Source: Hansschlegelia quercus
GTDB taxonomy: Bacteria > Pseudomonadota > Alphaproteobacteria > Rhizobiales > Methylopilaceae
Direction: 5' to 3'
NCBI RefSeq assembly: GCF_004310425.1
Contig: NZ_SIUB01000002.1
Span: forward strand, 372,001 to 436,000
DNA: 64,000 nucleotides
Shown: positions 1 to 8,974 of the stretch, piece by piece
Layout of the letters: each line of letters starts with the position of its first letter
Numbering within the stretch: the stretch's first letter is position 1
Made by a program: the position numbers and the translations under genes
Notes under the pieces: generated by a model
Databases searched by the model: none
What the model was told of the DNA's origin: nothing
Seen by the model: the letters and a program-made list of their open reading frames with translations, nothing else

Positions 1-1362
1 GATCCCAAGCGCCTTGAGCTTCCTGTGAAGCGCCGAGCGCTCCATGCCGATGAACTCGGCCGTGCGTGAGATGTTGCCGCCAAACCGGCTGATCTGGGCA
101 AGCAGATACTGCCGCTCAAAGATTTCGCGCGCCTCGCGCAGCGCCAGGCCCATCAACTGTTCGCCCCCCGCTCCGCTCGGCGTCGGCGGCACCATGGTGC
201 CGATTTCGGAAGGCAGCATGTCCGCATTGACGACCACGTCGGCGTCGCCCCCGGCGAGGATCATCAGGCGTTCGACATTGTTGCGGAGCTGGCGGACGTT
301 GCCCGGCCAGTCATGGCTCTGGAGAACGGCCATCGCGTCCTCGCCGATCTTGCGCTTCGGCAATCCGGTCGCGGAGGAAATCTGGTCGAGGAAAAACTCG
401 ATCAGCTCCGGGATATCTTCGCGCCGCTCGGCGAGGCCGGGAACGCGGACCGGCACAACGGCCAGCCGGTGAAACAGATCTTCGCGGAAGCGACCCTCGG
501 CGATCTCCTGCTCGAGGTTCCGCGAGGAGGAGGAGATGATCCTGACGTCGACCTGCACCTTGGTGGCGCCATTCAGTCGCGTGAAGGTCTGGTCGACGAG
601 AACGCGCAGGATACGGTTCTGCGTCTCGCGCGGCATGTCCGCAACTTCGTCGATGAACAGCGTGCCGCCATGCGCCTCCTCGAGCGCGCCGACCTTCCTT
701 GAGCCGTTCTCTGCGCCTTCAACGCCGAACAGCTCCTCCTCCATCCGCTCCGGCGTGATCGCGGCGGCGTTGATCAGCACGAACGGTCCCCGCGCCCGCG
801 CTGACTTCGCGTGGATCATGCGCGCCGCCAGCTCCTTTCCGGAGCCGGAAGGTCCCGCGATCAGGATACGGCTGTTGGTCGGCGCAACGCGGTCAAGCGC
901 GCCGCGAAGCTGATTCAGTACCGTCGACTTGCCGACGAGCTTGGTGGTCTGCGCGGAGCCGCGGCGCAAATCCTTCAGCTCGCGCTTGAGAGCAAAGGAT
1001 TCGAGCGCCCGCTGCGCGATCAGCACCAGCCGGTCGGCCTTGAAAGGCTTCTCGATGAAATCGTAGGCGCCCGACTTGATGGCTGAAACCGCGGTCTCGA
1101 TGTTTCCGTGACCGGAGATCATGACGATCGGGATTTCGGGGTGATCCTTGTGGATCGCGTCCAGAATCTCCAGACCGTCGAGCTTCGAGCCTTGCAGCCA
1201 GATGTCGAGAAAGACGAGTTGCGGGCGGCGCTTGGCGATCTCCGCCAGCGCCTCGTCGGAATTCCGCGCCGTGCGCGTCCCGTGGCCTTCGTCCTGGAGG
1301 ATGCCGGCCACGAGTTCGCGGATGTCGGCCTCGTCGTCGACGATGAGGATGTCGGTCGCCAT
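1..1362 (-). CDS. ntrX: Nitrogen/redox response regulator NtrX (3' end cut by window edge)
   Basis: Response regulator partner of the membrane kinase NtrY. The frame opens at an ATG at 1362 and runs off the window after 454 codons. The last visible residues (MERSALHRKLKALGI) are the recognition helix of a Fis-type HTH, so only a few residues are missing. Seen: receiver domain with phosphoacceptor Asp53 (VFLDIWLQG), Walker A GPSGSGKE at about 170-177, Walker B GGTLFIDEVAD at about 232-242, and the Fis HTH from about 418. The sigma-54 loop GAFTGA is absent; after ELFG the sequence reads VEGAENGSRKVGALEE. Sigma-54-dependent activation is therefore doubtful, and direct sigma-70-type regulation is the likelier inference. 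It lies 44 bp downstream of ntrY, probably in the same operon. Confidence 0.93.
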   Translation of the reverse strand, partial: MATDILIVDDEADIRELVAGILQDEGHGTRTARNSDEALAEIAKRRPQLVFLDIWLQGSKLDGLEILDAIHKDHPEIPIVMISGHGNIETAVSAIKSGAYDFIEKPFKADRLVLIAQRALESFALKRELKDLRRGSAQTTKLVGKSTVLNQLRGALDRVAPTNSRILIAGPSGSGKELAARMIHAKSARARGPFVLINAAAITPERMEEELFGVEGAENGSRKVGALEEAHGGTLFIDEVADMPRETQNRILRVLVDQTFTRLNGATKVQVDVRIISSSSRNLEQEIAEGRFREDLFHRLAVVPVRVPGLAERREDIPELIEFFLDQISSATGLPKRKIGEDAMAVLQSHDWPGNVRQLRNNVERLMILAGGDADVVVNADMLPSEIGTMVPPTPSGAGGEQLMGLALREAREIFERQYLLAQISRFGGNISRTAEFIGMERSALHRKLKALGI

Positions 1363-1406
1363 GAGGAAAAAACGGTCTCCGAAAGAAGCTGTCGGTTGAA
1401 AGGATT

Positions 1407-3635
1407 TCAGGCTGCGGGGGCCGCTGGCGCGGGCGCGGATTGCTCGGTGCGGGCCTTGAACCAGAGCCGCACCATTGCGCCGCGGCCGCCTTCGGCCACA
1501 GCGGGCGCGTCGAGCAACTCCACACCGCCTCCGTGCTCCTCCATGATCTTCCCCACGATTGCGAGGCCGAGCCCCGTGCCCTTCTCGCGGGTGGTCATAT
1601 AGGGCTCGAGCAGCCTTTGCCGATTCTCCACCGGAAGCCCGGCCCCGTTATCGACCACCTCGACGACCGCGGAATCGCCCTCGCGACGGACGAATACGTC
1701 GATCCGACCCTCGCCGTTCACGCCTTCCGGCGTGGCGTGCACGGATTCCGTCGCGTTCTTGACGATGTTCGTCACAGCCTGCGCGATCAGCCGCCGGTCG
1801 AACTTGGCCTTTACCGGCTGATCGGCCCCGTGCGCTTCGATGGCGATGTCGGGGTAGCCGACGCGCATCATGAACACGCCTTGGCGGACGACGTTCGCGA
1901 GATCCTCCTCCTCGATCGTCGGTTTCGGCATGCGCGCGAAAGACGAGAACTCGTCCACCATCCGCTTGATGTCGTCGACCTGCCGGATGATTGTGTCCGT
2001 GCACTGCTCGAAGATCTCGCGCTCGTCGACGATCACCTTTCCGTATTTGCGGCGGATGCGCTCCGCGGAGAGCTGGATCGGCGTCAGCGGGTTCTTGATC
2101 TCGTGGGCGATGCGGCGCGCGACGTCGGCCCAGGCGGAGGTTCGCTGCGCGGAGACGAGCTCGGTGATGTCGTCGAGCGTCACGACGTAACCGTGCTCGT
2201 CGGCGGTCGACGTCTCGGTCGTGAACCGCACGTTGAGGACGCGTTCGCGCCCTCCCCTCAGCAGGGTCACCTGCCCCTGAACCAGCCGCTGAGAGCGCCC
2301 GATGGCGGCGTCGATCATGGGTCCGAGCTCGGGCGCAGCCTCGCGGAGGCGGCGGCCGAGCAGCGTCTCCTCGGGCTCGCCGACGATCTTCTCCGCCATC
2401 CGGTTCATCAGAGTGACCGCGCCTGCGGGATCGATGCCGATGACGCCCGCGCTGACGCCGGCGAGCATCGCCTCGGTGAAGCGCCGACGGCTGTCCATCT
2501 GGTCGGCGGCCTCCACCAGCCTGTTCCGCTGGCTGCGAAGCTCCGAGGTCATCTTGTTGAAGGTCTCCGCCAGCGCGCCGAGATCGCCCTCGTTCCGGGC
2601 GATCGGGACCTGCACGTAAAGATCGCCCTGGCTGACTTGGTCGGCCGCCGTGATCAGGCGCCGGATGGGCGAGGCCAGGCGGTTGGCGAAAGCGAGGCCA
2701 AGCCAGATGGCGGCCAGCAGCAGCGACAGCGAGACGAGCAGATAGAGCAGCGCGAAGGTGGCCTGGATCCGCGGCCTTCGGAGCGTCAGTGAGTTGTACT
2801 CGTTCGACCCCTGCTCGACGAGCTGCATGTAGGTGTTCGCGCGGGGATCGACGGGCCTCGCGACGAAGAGCACGAGGTCGTCATAGTTCTCAAGCTTGAG
2901 CACCGCGCCGATTGCGTTCTGCTTGCCCGGCGCGAGCAGCGTCGGCTCGTCGGTCGGGGCGCTGTCGATGTCGACCTGCGGAGGGTGCGGAAAGTCGCGC
3001 CCGATGTTGATCTTGGCGCGCTCGACCACGGTCATGTCGCGCTTCAGCAGTTGCGCCTCGGGAAGACCGCGAATGGTCGCCTGCGCGGTGAAGAACTCGG
3101 CGAAGCGCTGCCGGTCGTTGTCAAACAGCGGACGGGCGCGGTTGACGTCGTTCGCCATGGCGAGGATCTCGCCGCGGATCGAGCGGGCGTGCTCGTTCAG
3201 GTAAGCGCGCGCGACCACAAGCGAATTGTCGACGATCTCGCGGACGCGGGTCGAGAACCAGCTGTCGAAGCCCTTGTCGATCGTGACGAGCGCGAACACC
3301 GCGAGCAAGGCTGCAGGCGCGACCGCGACAATGGAGAACAGGGCGACCAGCCGTCCATGGATCTGCGATCCGGCCTGAGCGCGCCAGCGCGCCAGCACGA
3401 AGCCGCGCACCTCCCAGATGATGATGATCACGAGCAGCGCTACGAAACCGCCGTTCACGATGATCGCGATCTGGCTCGCCTGCTCCGTCGGCTCGATGTC
3501 CGCTCGGCCGGTGAGCACCACGAACGAGACGAGCGCCGAGATCAGCGCTGCGACGACGCAGATCGGCCCGACAAGGCCAGGACCACGGCGCTCGCGCGGG
3601 GCGTTCGGCTCAGATTGTAAAGCGGCGTCGGCCAA
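1407..3635 (-). CDS. ntrY: Membrane sensor histidine kinase NtrY
   Basis: 742-residue sensor kinase expected to phosphorylate NtrX in response to nitrogen or redox state. The N-terminus has three closely spaced hydrophobic segments (about 20-43, 56-82, 93-120). A periplasmic loop of about 170 residues and a fourth segment (about 290-317) follow. Then come HAMP (about 318-371), a PAS-like region (about 380-490), the HisKA box HEIKNPLTPIQLSAER with the phosphorylated His at about 515, and a HATPase with N box NIVKNATESV, G1 DNGAGLP and G2 GTGLGLAIV. The layout and length are normal for alphaproteobacterial NtrY. In many relatives ntrBC precedes ntrYX; here the gene upstream encodes a LysM protein instead, 124 bp away, so ntrYX probably has its own promoter in that gap. 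Confidence 0.95.
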   Translation of the reverse strand: MADAALQSEPNAPRERRGPGLVGPICVVAALISALVSFVVLTGRADIEPTEQASQIAIIVNGGFVALLVIIIIWEVRGFVLARWRAQAGSQIHGRLVALFSIVAVAPAALLAVFALVTIDKGFDSWFSTRVREIVDNSLVVARAYLNEHARSIRGEILAMANDVNRARPLFDNDRQRFAEFFTAQATIRGLPEAQLLKRDMTVVERAKINIGRDFPHPPQVDIDSAPTDEPTLLAPGKQNAIGAVLKLENYDDLVLFVARPVDPRANTYMQLVEQGSNEYNSLTLRRPRIQATFALLYLLVSLSLLLAAIWLGLAFANRLASPIRRLITAADQVSQGDLYVQVPIARNEGDLGALAETFNKMTSELRSQRNRLVEAADQMDSRRRFTEAMLAGVSAGVIGIDPAGAVTLMNRMAEKIVGEPEETLLGRRLREAAPELGPMIDAAIGRSQRLVQGQVTLLRGGRERVLNVRFTTETSTADEHGYVVTLDDITELVSAQRTSAWADVARRIAHEIKNPLTPIQLSAERIRRKYGKVIVDEREIFEQCTDTIIRQVDDIKRMVDEFSSFARMPKPTIEEEDLANVVRQGVFMMRVGYPDIAIEAHGADQPVKAKFDRRLIAQAVTNIVKNATESVHATPEGVNGEGRIDVFVRREGDSAVVEVVDNGAGLPVENRQRLLEPYMTTREKGTGLGLAIVGKIMEEHGGGVELLDAPAVAEGGRGAMVRLWFKARTEQSAPAPAAPAA

Positions 3636-3759
3636 TGCGGCTCTCGAGCGAGGTGGAGACGAACGGATATGAGGCCCTGAGGTGAATCACCTCAAGCGCT
3701 GATGCGTCCGTACCACACTGTTGTCGGAATGCGACAACTTCGCGGCGGTCGTTGGCTCG

Positions 3760-5112
3760 TTAATTCGGCGAGGGGCCGGTCGGCACGACGAAGATCTGGC
3801 CGGGATAGATCAGGTTGGGGTTGCGGATCTGAGCGTCGTTCGCCGCGAAGATGACGGTGTAGCGCTGCCCCGCTCCATAGCTCCGGCGCGAAATGCTCCA
3901 GAGGCTGTCGCCCCTCTTCACCGTCACGGAATCGAGCGTCGGCACCACGGCGTCGGCGGCGCTCGCCGTCTGCGACGCCTGCGCCTGGTTCTCGCTGCTC
4001 TGGCCTGAGGCGCCGGACTCGCCTGCCGACGGCGCCACGCTGCCTGGGGCCGCGGCTGCGACGTCAGATCGATAGGCGAATTTGGCGAGAGCGCGCGACA
4101 AGACGCGGCCGGCTTCGTCCTCGACCTGGTCGACGCGCAGGTCGTACTCGCCGGGCGAGAGGCCATGGTCGACGCGTAACGACCACGCGCCGGCCGGGCT
4201 CGCGATGGGAGCGGCGATGAAGGAGCCGTTCAGGTAGATCCTGAGCAGCGCGCCCGGAGGCGCCGAGCCCTGCACGAAGAAGCGGCCGCCCTCGGCGTCG
4301 ACCGCCCCTACGGTCAAAGGCCGCGAGGCCGCCGCCGCGCTTGCGGACGCCGGCTTCTCCGCGGGCCTCGGCATAGCGAGGACGCGCGACGGCTGCCCGG
4401 GCGCGTTCAGGACGACCACGACCTCCTTTGAGGGCGGCTGCGGCACGGAGACCGTCACGGTCTGCTCCGACACCGAAATCTGGCCGTCCGGCGTGCGGAC
4501 TCTTAGGCTCAGGACGTGATCGCCGGGGGGCAGCGGCGGAGGGACCATGCTCCACGATCCCTCGGCGTCCGCCACAACGCGGTCATGCGTACGGCCGTTC
4601 GCCATCAGTTCGACGGAGCAGCCGGACGAGCAACGCCCGGCAATAACGGACTCGCCCGACGGCTCCACGCGCACGATGTCGAAGGTCGCCAAGGGCGCAG
4701 CGCCTTGCGTCTTGCCGCGATCCACTTTCGGAGATGTCGAGGATGCGCCGGCCGGCGCAGGCGGCGTCTGGGCCGTGGCGGCCGGGTTTGCTGACGGCGT
4801 GTTCGGTTGCGCGCTGCGCTCCGAGGGCGTTTCCGCCTGAGGGGCGCCTTGGGCCTGCTGCGAGGGGATCGGCTGCCGTTGCTCCGACTGCGGCGCCGGC
4901 GGCGGCAGTCGATCCGCCTTCTGCGCCGGCGCCTGGGTGAAGTCGCCGAGCCAGTCCATTGGACCCTGGCCGCTGCGCGGCATGAGTACGGCGAGCAGCG
5001 CAATCGCGATGACGATCGACGCGCCCAAGATCAATCCGGTCCGAATTCTGGTGTTCATGCCCCGATACGCTTTCAACCCGAAACGCGACGATGAGCCGCC
5101 ACCGAAACTCAT
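3760..5112 (-). CDS. Membrane-anchored LysM peptidoglycan-binding protein
   Basis: About 450 residues. A short cytoplasmic N-terminus is followed by one membrane segment (LILGASIVIAIALLAVLM, about residues 27-44) and a Pro/Ala/Gln-rich linker to about 130. Two stretches resemble Ig-like or Big-type beta domains (around GESVIAGRCSSGCSVELM and PPGALLRIYLNGSFIAAP). The C-terminal LysM domain (VKRGDSLWSISRRSYG to NPNLIYPGQIFVVP) should bind glycan chains in the periplasm. I chose the ATG at 5112; a TTG 15 bp upstream and an ATG at 5058 (MNTRIRTG) are in frame and possible. Its exact role is unknown. The family is common in Hyphomicrobiales, and the two cysteines of RCSSGC may form a disulfide. 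Confidence 0.85.
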   Translation of the reverse strand: MSFGGGSSSRFGLKAYRGMNTRIRTGLILGASIVIAIALLAVLMPRSGQGPMDWLGDFTQAPAQKADRLPPPAPQSEQRQPIPSQQAQGAPQAETPSERSAQPNTPSANPAATAQTPPAPAGASSTSPKVDRGKTQGAAPLATFDIVRVEPSGESVIAGRCSSGCSVELMANGRTHDRVVADAEGSWSMVPPPLPPGDHVLSLRVRTPDGQISVSEQTVTVSVPQPPSKEVVVVLNAPGQPSRVLAMPRPAEKPASASAAAASRPLTVGAVDAEGGRFFVQGSAPPGALLRIYLNGSFIAAPIASPAGAWSLRVDHGLSPGEYDLRVDQVEDEAGRVLSRALAKFAYRSDVAAAAPGSVAPSAGESGASGQSSENQAQASQTASAADAVVPTLDSVTVKRGDSLWSISRRSYGAGQRYTVIFAANDAQIRNPNLIYPGQIFVVPTGPSPN

Positions 5113-5238
5113 GTCATAAACCCACAAAAAACACTGTTCTACACTTGGACCGTCTGCGCCAGCGCCGAGGCCGCCGCGGCGCTTCGACCAACCGAGGACG
5201 GCTTGACCACGCGCGGCCTGCTAAGGCTCACTCACCGC

Positions 5239-5844
5239 ATGTCACGAATCCGAACAGTCTGCGTTTATTGCGGCTCGAGCCCAGGGGCGCGGCCGCAGCA
5301 TATGCAAGCCGCCGAGGCCCTCGGCAAAGCGCTCGCGGAGGCCGGCATCGGGCTGGTCTATGGCGGGGGCAATATCGGCCTGATGGGCGGCATCGCCCGG
5401 GCGACCTTGGCGCATGGCGGCCATGTCACTGGAATCATTCCGCGATTCCTCGTCGAGCGCGAGGCGATGCTGGCCGACGTTCAGGAGCTGATCGTCACCG
5501 CCGACATGCACGAGCGGAAGCGCTTGATGTTCGAGCGCTCCGACGCCTTCGTAGCGCTGCCGGGCGGCATCGGCACGCTCGAGGAGCTTGTCGAGCAGCT
5601 GACCTGGGTCCAGCTCGGCCGCCACGACAAGCCGATCCTGATGCTCGATCTCGACGGCTTCTGGTCGCCGCTCATCGCCCTGTTCGATCACATGACGACC
5701 GAAGGCTTCCTGCGGCAGGGCGCCGAGGTGCCCTTCGTCGTCACGAGCGAGGTCGAGGAGATCATCCCGGCGCTGCTGCGGGCCGCGCCGGTGATCGAGG
5801 AGCTGATGGACGAGCGCGAAGGCGCTCCGATCGATCAGTTCTAA
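5239..5844 (+). CDS. LOG family protein (nucleoside 5'-monophosphate phosphoribohydrolase type)
   Basis: 201 residues, annotated in many genomes as a TIGR00730 Rossmann-fold protein. Family members release the free base from nucleoside 5'-monophosphates; plant and bacterial LOG proteins activate cytokinins, while in most bacteria the physiological substrate is unclear. Seen: CVYCGSSPG near the N-terminus, the glycine-rich YGGGNIGLMGGIA, and the diagnostic MHERKRLMFERSDAF followed by LPGGIGTLEEL, which carries the PGGxGTxxE active-site motif. The ATG at 5239 places the first beta strand normally; an in-frame TTG at 5203 would add 12 unconserved residues. The gene stands alone, divergent from the LysM gene and convergent with the DUF815 ATPase (3-bp gap). 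Confidence 0.9.
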   Translation: MSRIRTVCVYCGSSPGARPQHMQAAEALGKALAEAGIGLVYGGGNIGLMGGIARATLAHGGHVTGIIPRFLVEREAMLADVQELIVTADMHERKRLMFERSDAFVALPGGIGTLEELVEQLTWVQLGRHDKPILMLDLDGFWSPLIALFDHMTTEGFLRQGAEVPFVVTSEVEEIIPALLRAAPVIEELMDEREGAPIDQF

Positions 5845-5847
5845 GGG

Positions 5848-6732
5848 CTATTGGCCCTCGCGGCCGGCGGTTTCCTGGATGAACTGCCAGGCGACCCGAC
5901 CTGAGCGGGAGCCGCGCGTGGTCGCCCATTCGAGCGCCTGCCGACGGAGCTCCTCGGGATCGATCCCGAGCCCGAGGCTCTGGGCGTAGCCGCGAACCAT
6001 CTCGAGATATTCGTCCTGACTGCAGCGGTGGAAACCGAGCCACAGGCCGAATCTGTCGGACAGCGAGACCTTCTCCTCGACCGCCTCGCCAGGATTGATC
6101 GCCGTCGAGCGCTCGTTCTCGATCATCTCGCGGGCGAGCAGATGACGGCGGTTCGAGGTGGCGTAGAGCAGCACGTTCTCGGGCCGTCCCTCCACGCCGC
6201 CGTCGAGCACGGCCTTCAGCGACTTGTAGGACGTGTCCTCGAGGTCGAACGAGAGATCGTCGCAGAACAGAAGAAAGGGGAACGGCGCGGCCGCGAGCAG
6301 CCCCATCAGGATGGGAAGCGTCTCGATGTCCTCACGGTGGATCTCGATCAGCTTGAGCTTCGGCTTGCCTTCTTTCTCGAGCGCTGCCGCGACCTCGGCG
6401 TGGCACGCCTTGACGAGGCTTGACTTGCCCATCCCCCGCGCGCCCCAGAGCAGCGCGTTATTGGCGGGCCGCCCGCGCGCGAAACGGGTGGTGTTATCGA
6501 GCAGCTGATCGCGGACGCGGTCGATTCCTTTCAACAGCCCCATCGCAACTCGCGAGACCTTCGCCACCGGATGGAGGCTCTTCTCCGCCGCCCGCCAGAC
6601 AAAGGCGTCGGCCGCTTCGAAATCGGGCGCGTCCACTCGCGGCGGCGCCATGCGATCCAGCGCATCGGCGATGCGCTCGAGCAGGGCGTCGCGGGTATCG
6701 GTTGCGGGCATGGAATAGAAGGGATCGGACAC
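5848..6732 (-). CDS. DUF815 family AAA+ ATP-binding protein
   Basis: About 294 residues. P-loop ATPase of the DUF815 family, broadly conserved in alphaproteobacteria with no settled function. Seen: Walker A GARGMGKSSLVK, Walker B FLLFCDDLSFD, then a sensor-like TSNRRHLLAREM. I chose the GTG at 6732 because GGAG lies 7 bp upstream; an ATG at 6711 (MPATDTRD) is an alternative, and a longer reading to 6828 lacks a ribosome-binding site. In many Hyphomicrobiales this gene sits beside yajC-secDF, as here (divergent). That suggests a conserved neighbourhood but does not prove a role in export. Confidence 0.85.
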   Translation of the reverse strand: MSDPFYSMPATDTRDALLERIADALDRMAPPRVDAPDFEAADAFVWRAAEKSLHPVAKVSRVAMGLLKGIDRVRDQLLDNTTRFARGRPANNALLWGARGMGKSSLVKACHAEVAAALEKEGKPKLKLIEIHREDIETLPILMGLLAAAPFPFLLFCDDLSFDLEDTSYKSLKAVLDGGVEGRPENVLLYATSNRRHLLAREMIENERSTAINPGEAVEEKVSLSDRFGLWLGFHRCSQDEYLEMVRGYAQSLGLGIDPEELRRQALEWATTRGSRSGRVAWQFIQETAGREGQ

Positions 6733-6816
6733 TGAAACGCTCCGCTCTAGGAGCGCGCTAGGTAACTCTGCGAACCGGCCTCGTCCACCACGCCGACCGG
6801 GGTTCGGACGCGTGAT

Positions 6817-6844
6817 TTGATTTCGCAAGGCTCGTGGCTATAGT
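6817..6844 (+). promoter_or_regulatory. Candidate sigma-70 promoter of yajC-secD-secF
   Basis: A TTGATT hexamer at 6817-6822 and TATAGT at 6839-6844 are separated by 16 bp, close to the housekeeping consensus. They lie about 100 bp upstream of the yajC ATG. The leader that follows contains a 14-bp perfect palindrome (6860-6873, CCGGGCATGCCCGG) that could fold into a hairpin. Confidence 0.5.
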
Positions 6845-6943
6845 CCGCGCCGCTTCGGCCCGGGCATGCCCGGCCGTCCTGTTTTCAGCGGTTGAAGCCG
6901 GCTCCCAAGAGCGAGGCGCTCATACCCCGCCATCGGAGCTTCC

Positions 6944-7291
6944 ATGTTCGTCACATCCGCCTTTGCGCAAGGGGCGTCCGGCGCCGCTCCCGGCGGCACG
7001 GATTTCCTGATCCAGCTCCTGCCGTTCATCCTGATCTTCGTCATCATGTGGTTCCTGATCCTGCGGCCGCAGCAGAAGCGGGCGAAGGCTCATCAGGAGA
7101 TGATCAAGAACGTGCGGCGCGGCGACACGATCGTGACGTCGGGCGGGATCATCGCCAAGGTCTCGAAGGTGGTGGACGACACCGAGATCCAGATCGAGAT
7201 CGCGGACAATGTCCGCGCGCGCCTCGCCCGTTCGATGATCGCGGAAGTCCGCACGAAGGGCGAACCGGTCAAGACCGACCCGGCCGCCTGA
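6944..7291 (+). CDS. yajC: Preprotein translocase subunit YajC
   Basis: 115-residue inner-membrane partner of SecDF. A short periplasmic N-terminus is followed by one membrane helix (FLIQLLPFILIFVIMWFLIL, about 22-41). Then comes the family's cytoplasmic signature RPQQKRAKAHQEM and the SH3-like segment VRRGDTIVTSGGIIAKV. It is the first gene of the yajC-secD-secF operon, 52 bp before secD. Length and motifs are typical. Confidence 0.97.
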   Translation: MFVTSAFAQGASGAAPGGTDFLIQLLPFILIFVIMWFLILRPQQKRAKAHQEMIKNVRRGDTIVTSGGIIAKVSKVVDDTEIQIEIADNVRARLARSMIAEVRTKGEPVKTDPAA

Positions 7292-7343
7292 ACCAAGAAG
7301 TCGAAGCCCGCCTTAAGAAGCGGGAATAAAGGCCAACGCCTAG

Positions 7344-8954
7344 ATGCTGTACTTCTCAAAATGGAAGACGATCGCCGTGCTCGCGCTCTGCGCGCTCGGC
7401 GTGCTGTTCGCGCTGCCCAACGTCCTGCCGCAGTCGGTGCGCGACGCCTATCCGTCCTGGTTCCCGGCGCGGACTATCGTGCTCGGCCTCGATCTACAGG
7501 GCGGCTCGCAACTGTTGCTCGAGGTCGACGCCAATGCGTTGAGGCGTTCGCGCGCCGACGCGCTGCGGGAGGACGTCCGGCGGGCGCTGCGCGAAGCGCG
7601 GATCGGCACGACCTCGATCGCACTGAACGGTCAGACCGTCGCGGCCACGCTGCGCGACCCATCGCAACTCGACCTGGCGCTTGAAAAGCTCCGTCCGCTG
7701 GCCGCTCCGCAGACGCAGTCGCTGTTCGGCGGTGCGGGACCTGCGGAAGCCGAGATCGCGAGCCGCGACGGCAACGTCGTGACGGCGACGCTCAGCGAAC
7801 AGGCGATCCAGGCCCGTGTGCGTGGCGCCGTCGACCAGTCGTTGAAGATCGTGGACCGGCGCGTGAACGAGACCGGCACGGTCGAGCCCTCGATCCAGCG
7901 CCAAGGCGCGGACCGCATCCTGCTGCAGGTTCCAGGCCTTCAGGATCCGCAGCGGTTGAAGGCCATTCTCGGCCAAGTCGCGAAGCTCGAGTTCCGCCTC
8001 GTCGATCTGTCGATGCCGCCCGAGCAGGCGGCGGCTGGCCGCCCGCCCGAGGGCTCCGAGGTGCTTCAGGAGGAGCGTGGCGGCCAGATTGCGCCGATCC
8101 TCATCGAGAAGCGCGTCATGGTGTCGGGCGAGGATCTGACCGACGCGCAAGCGACCTTCAGCTCGCAGGACCGCCAGCCGGTCGTCTCGTTCAAGTTCAA
8201 CACCAAGGGCGCCCGAGAATTCTCCGCAGCCACGCAGGCGAATGTCGGCAAGCCGTTCGCGATCGTGCTCGACAACAAGGTGATCTCGGCGCCTCGCATC
8301 AACGAGCCGATCACCGGCGGACAGGGCCAGATCTCCGGCAACTTCACGGTCGAGAGCGCGAACGACCTGGCGGTGCTGCTGCGCGCGGGCGCCCTGCCCG
8401 CTCCGCTGACCGTTATCGAAGAACGCACCGTCGGCCCAGGCCTCGGTCAGGATTCGATCACGGCCGGCACGCGCGCCACGTGGTACGCGGCGATCTTCGT
8501 TGTGATCTTCATGTTCGCCACCTATGGCGTGTTCGGCTTCATCGCCAACATCGCTCTCGTGGTTCACGTCATCTTCATCTTCGCGCTGATGTCGCTGCTC
8601 GGCGCGACGCTGACGCTCCCTGGCATCGCCGGAATCGTGCTGACGATCGGCACGGCGGTCGACAGTAACGTGTTGATCTATGAGCGCATCCGTGAGGAGT
8701 TCCGCTCCGGCCGCAGCATGGTCTCGTCGATCGAGGCGGGCTTCAAGCACGCCTTCGCCGTCATCATCGATTCGAACTCGACCATGGCGATCGCCGCCAT
8801 CATCCTCTTCCTTCTCGGCTCCGGCCCCGTCCGCGGCTTCGCCGTGGTCTTCCTCCTCGGCATCGTCACGACCGTAATCACGGCGGTGACGATGACGCGG
8901 ATGATGATCGCGCTGTGGTATCGCCGCACGCGGCCGACCACGCTTCCGTTCTGA
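7344..8954 (+). CDS. secD: Protein translocase subunit SecD
   Basis: 536-residue RND-family subunit that, with SecF, uses the proton gradient to help pull secreted proteins through SecYEG. Seen: N-terminal helix (TIAVLALCALGVLFALP), the signature GLDLQGGSQLLLEVD at about residue 50, a periplasmic P1 domain with VDRRVNETGTVEPSIQRQG, and five C-terminal helices including the conserved GIVLTIGTAVDSNVLIYERI. The ATG at 7344 gives the normal N-terminus. secF follows 20 bp downstream. Confidence 0.97.
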   Translation: MLYFSKWKTIAVLALCALGVLFALPNVLPQSVRDAYPSWFPARTIVLGLDLQGGSQLLLEVDANALRRSRADALREDVRRALREARIGTTSIALNGQTVAATLRDPSQLDLALEKLRPLAAPQTQSLFGGAGPAEAEIASRDGNVVTATLSEQAIQARVRGAVDQSLKIVDRRVNETGTVEPSIQRQGADRILLQVPGLQDPQRLKAILGQVAKLEFRLVDLSMPPEQAAAGRPPEGSEVLQEERGGQIAPILIEKRVMVSGEDLTDAQATFSSQDRQPVVSFKFNTKGAREFSAATQANVGKPFAIVLDNKVISAPRINEPITGGQGQISGNFTVESANDLAVLLRAGALPAPLTVIEERTVGPGLGQDSITAGTRATWYAAIFVVIFMFATYGVFGFIANIALVVHVIFIFALMSLLGATLTLPGIAGIVLTIGTAVDSNVLIYERIREEFRSGRSMVSSIEAGFKHAFAVIIDSNSTMAIAAIILFLLGSGPVRGFAVVFLLGIVTTVITAVTMTRMMIALWYRRTRPTTLPF

Positions 8955-8974
8955 CGCGGAGCCGGAGACACGTC

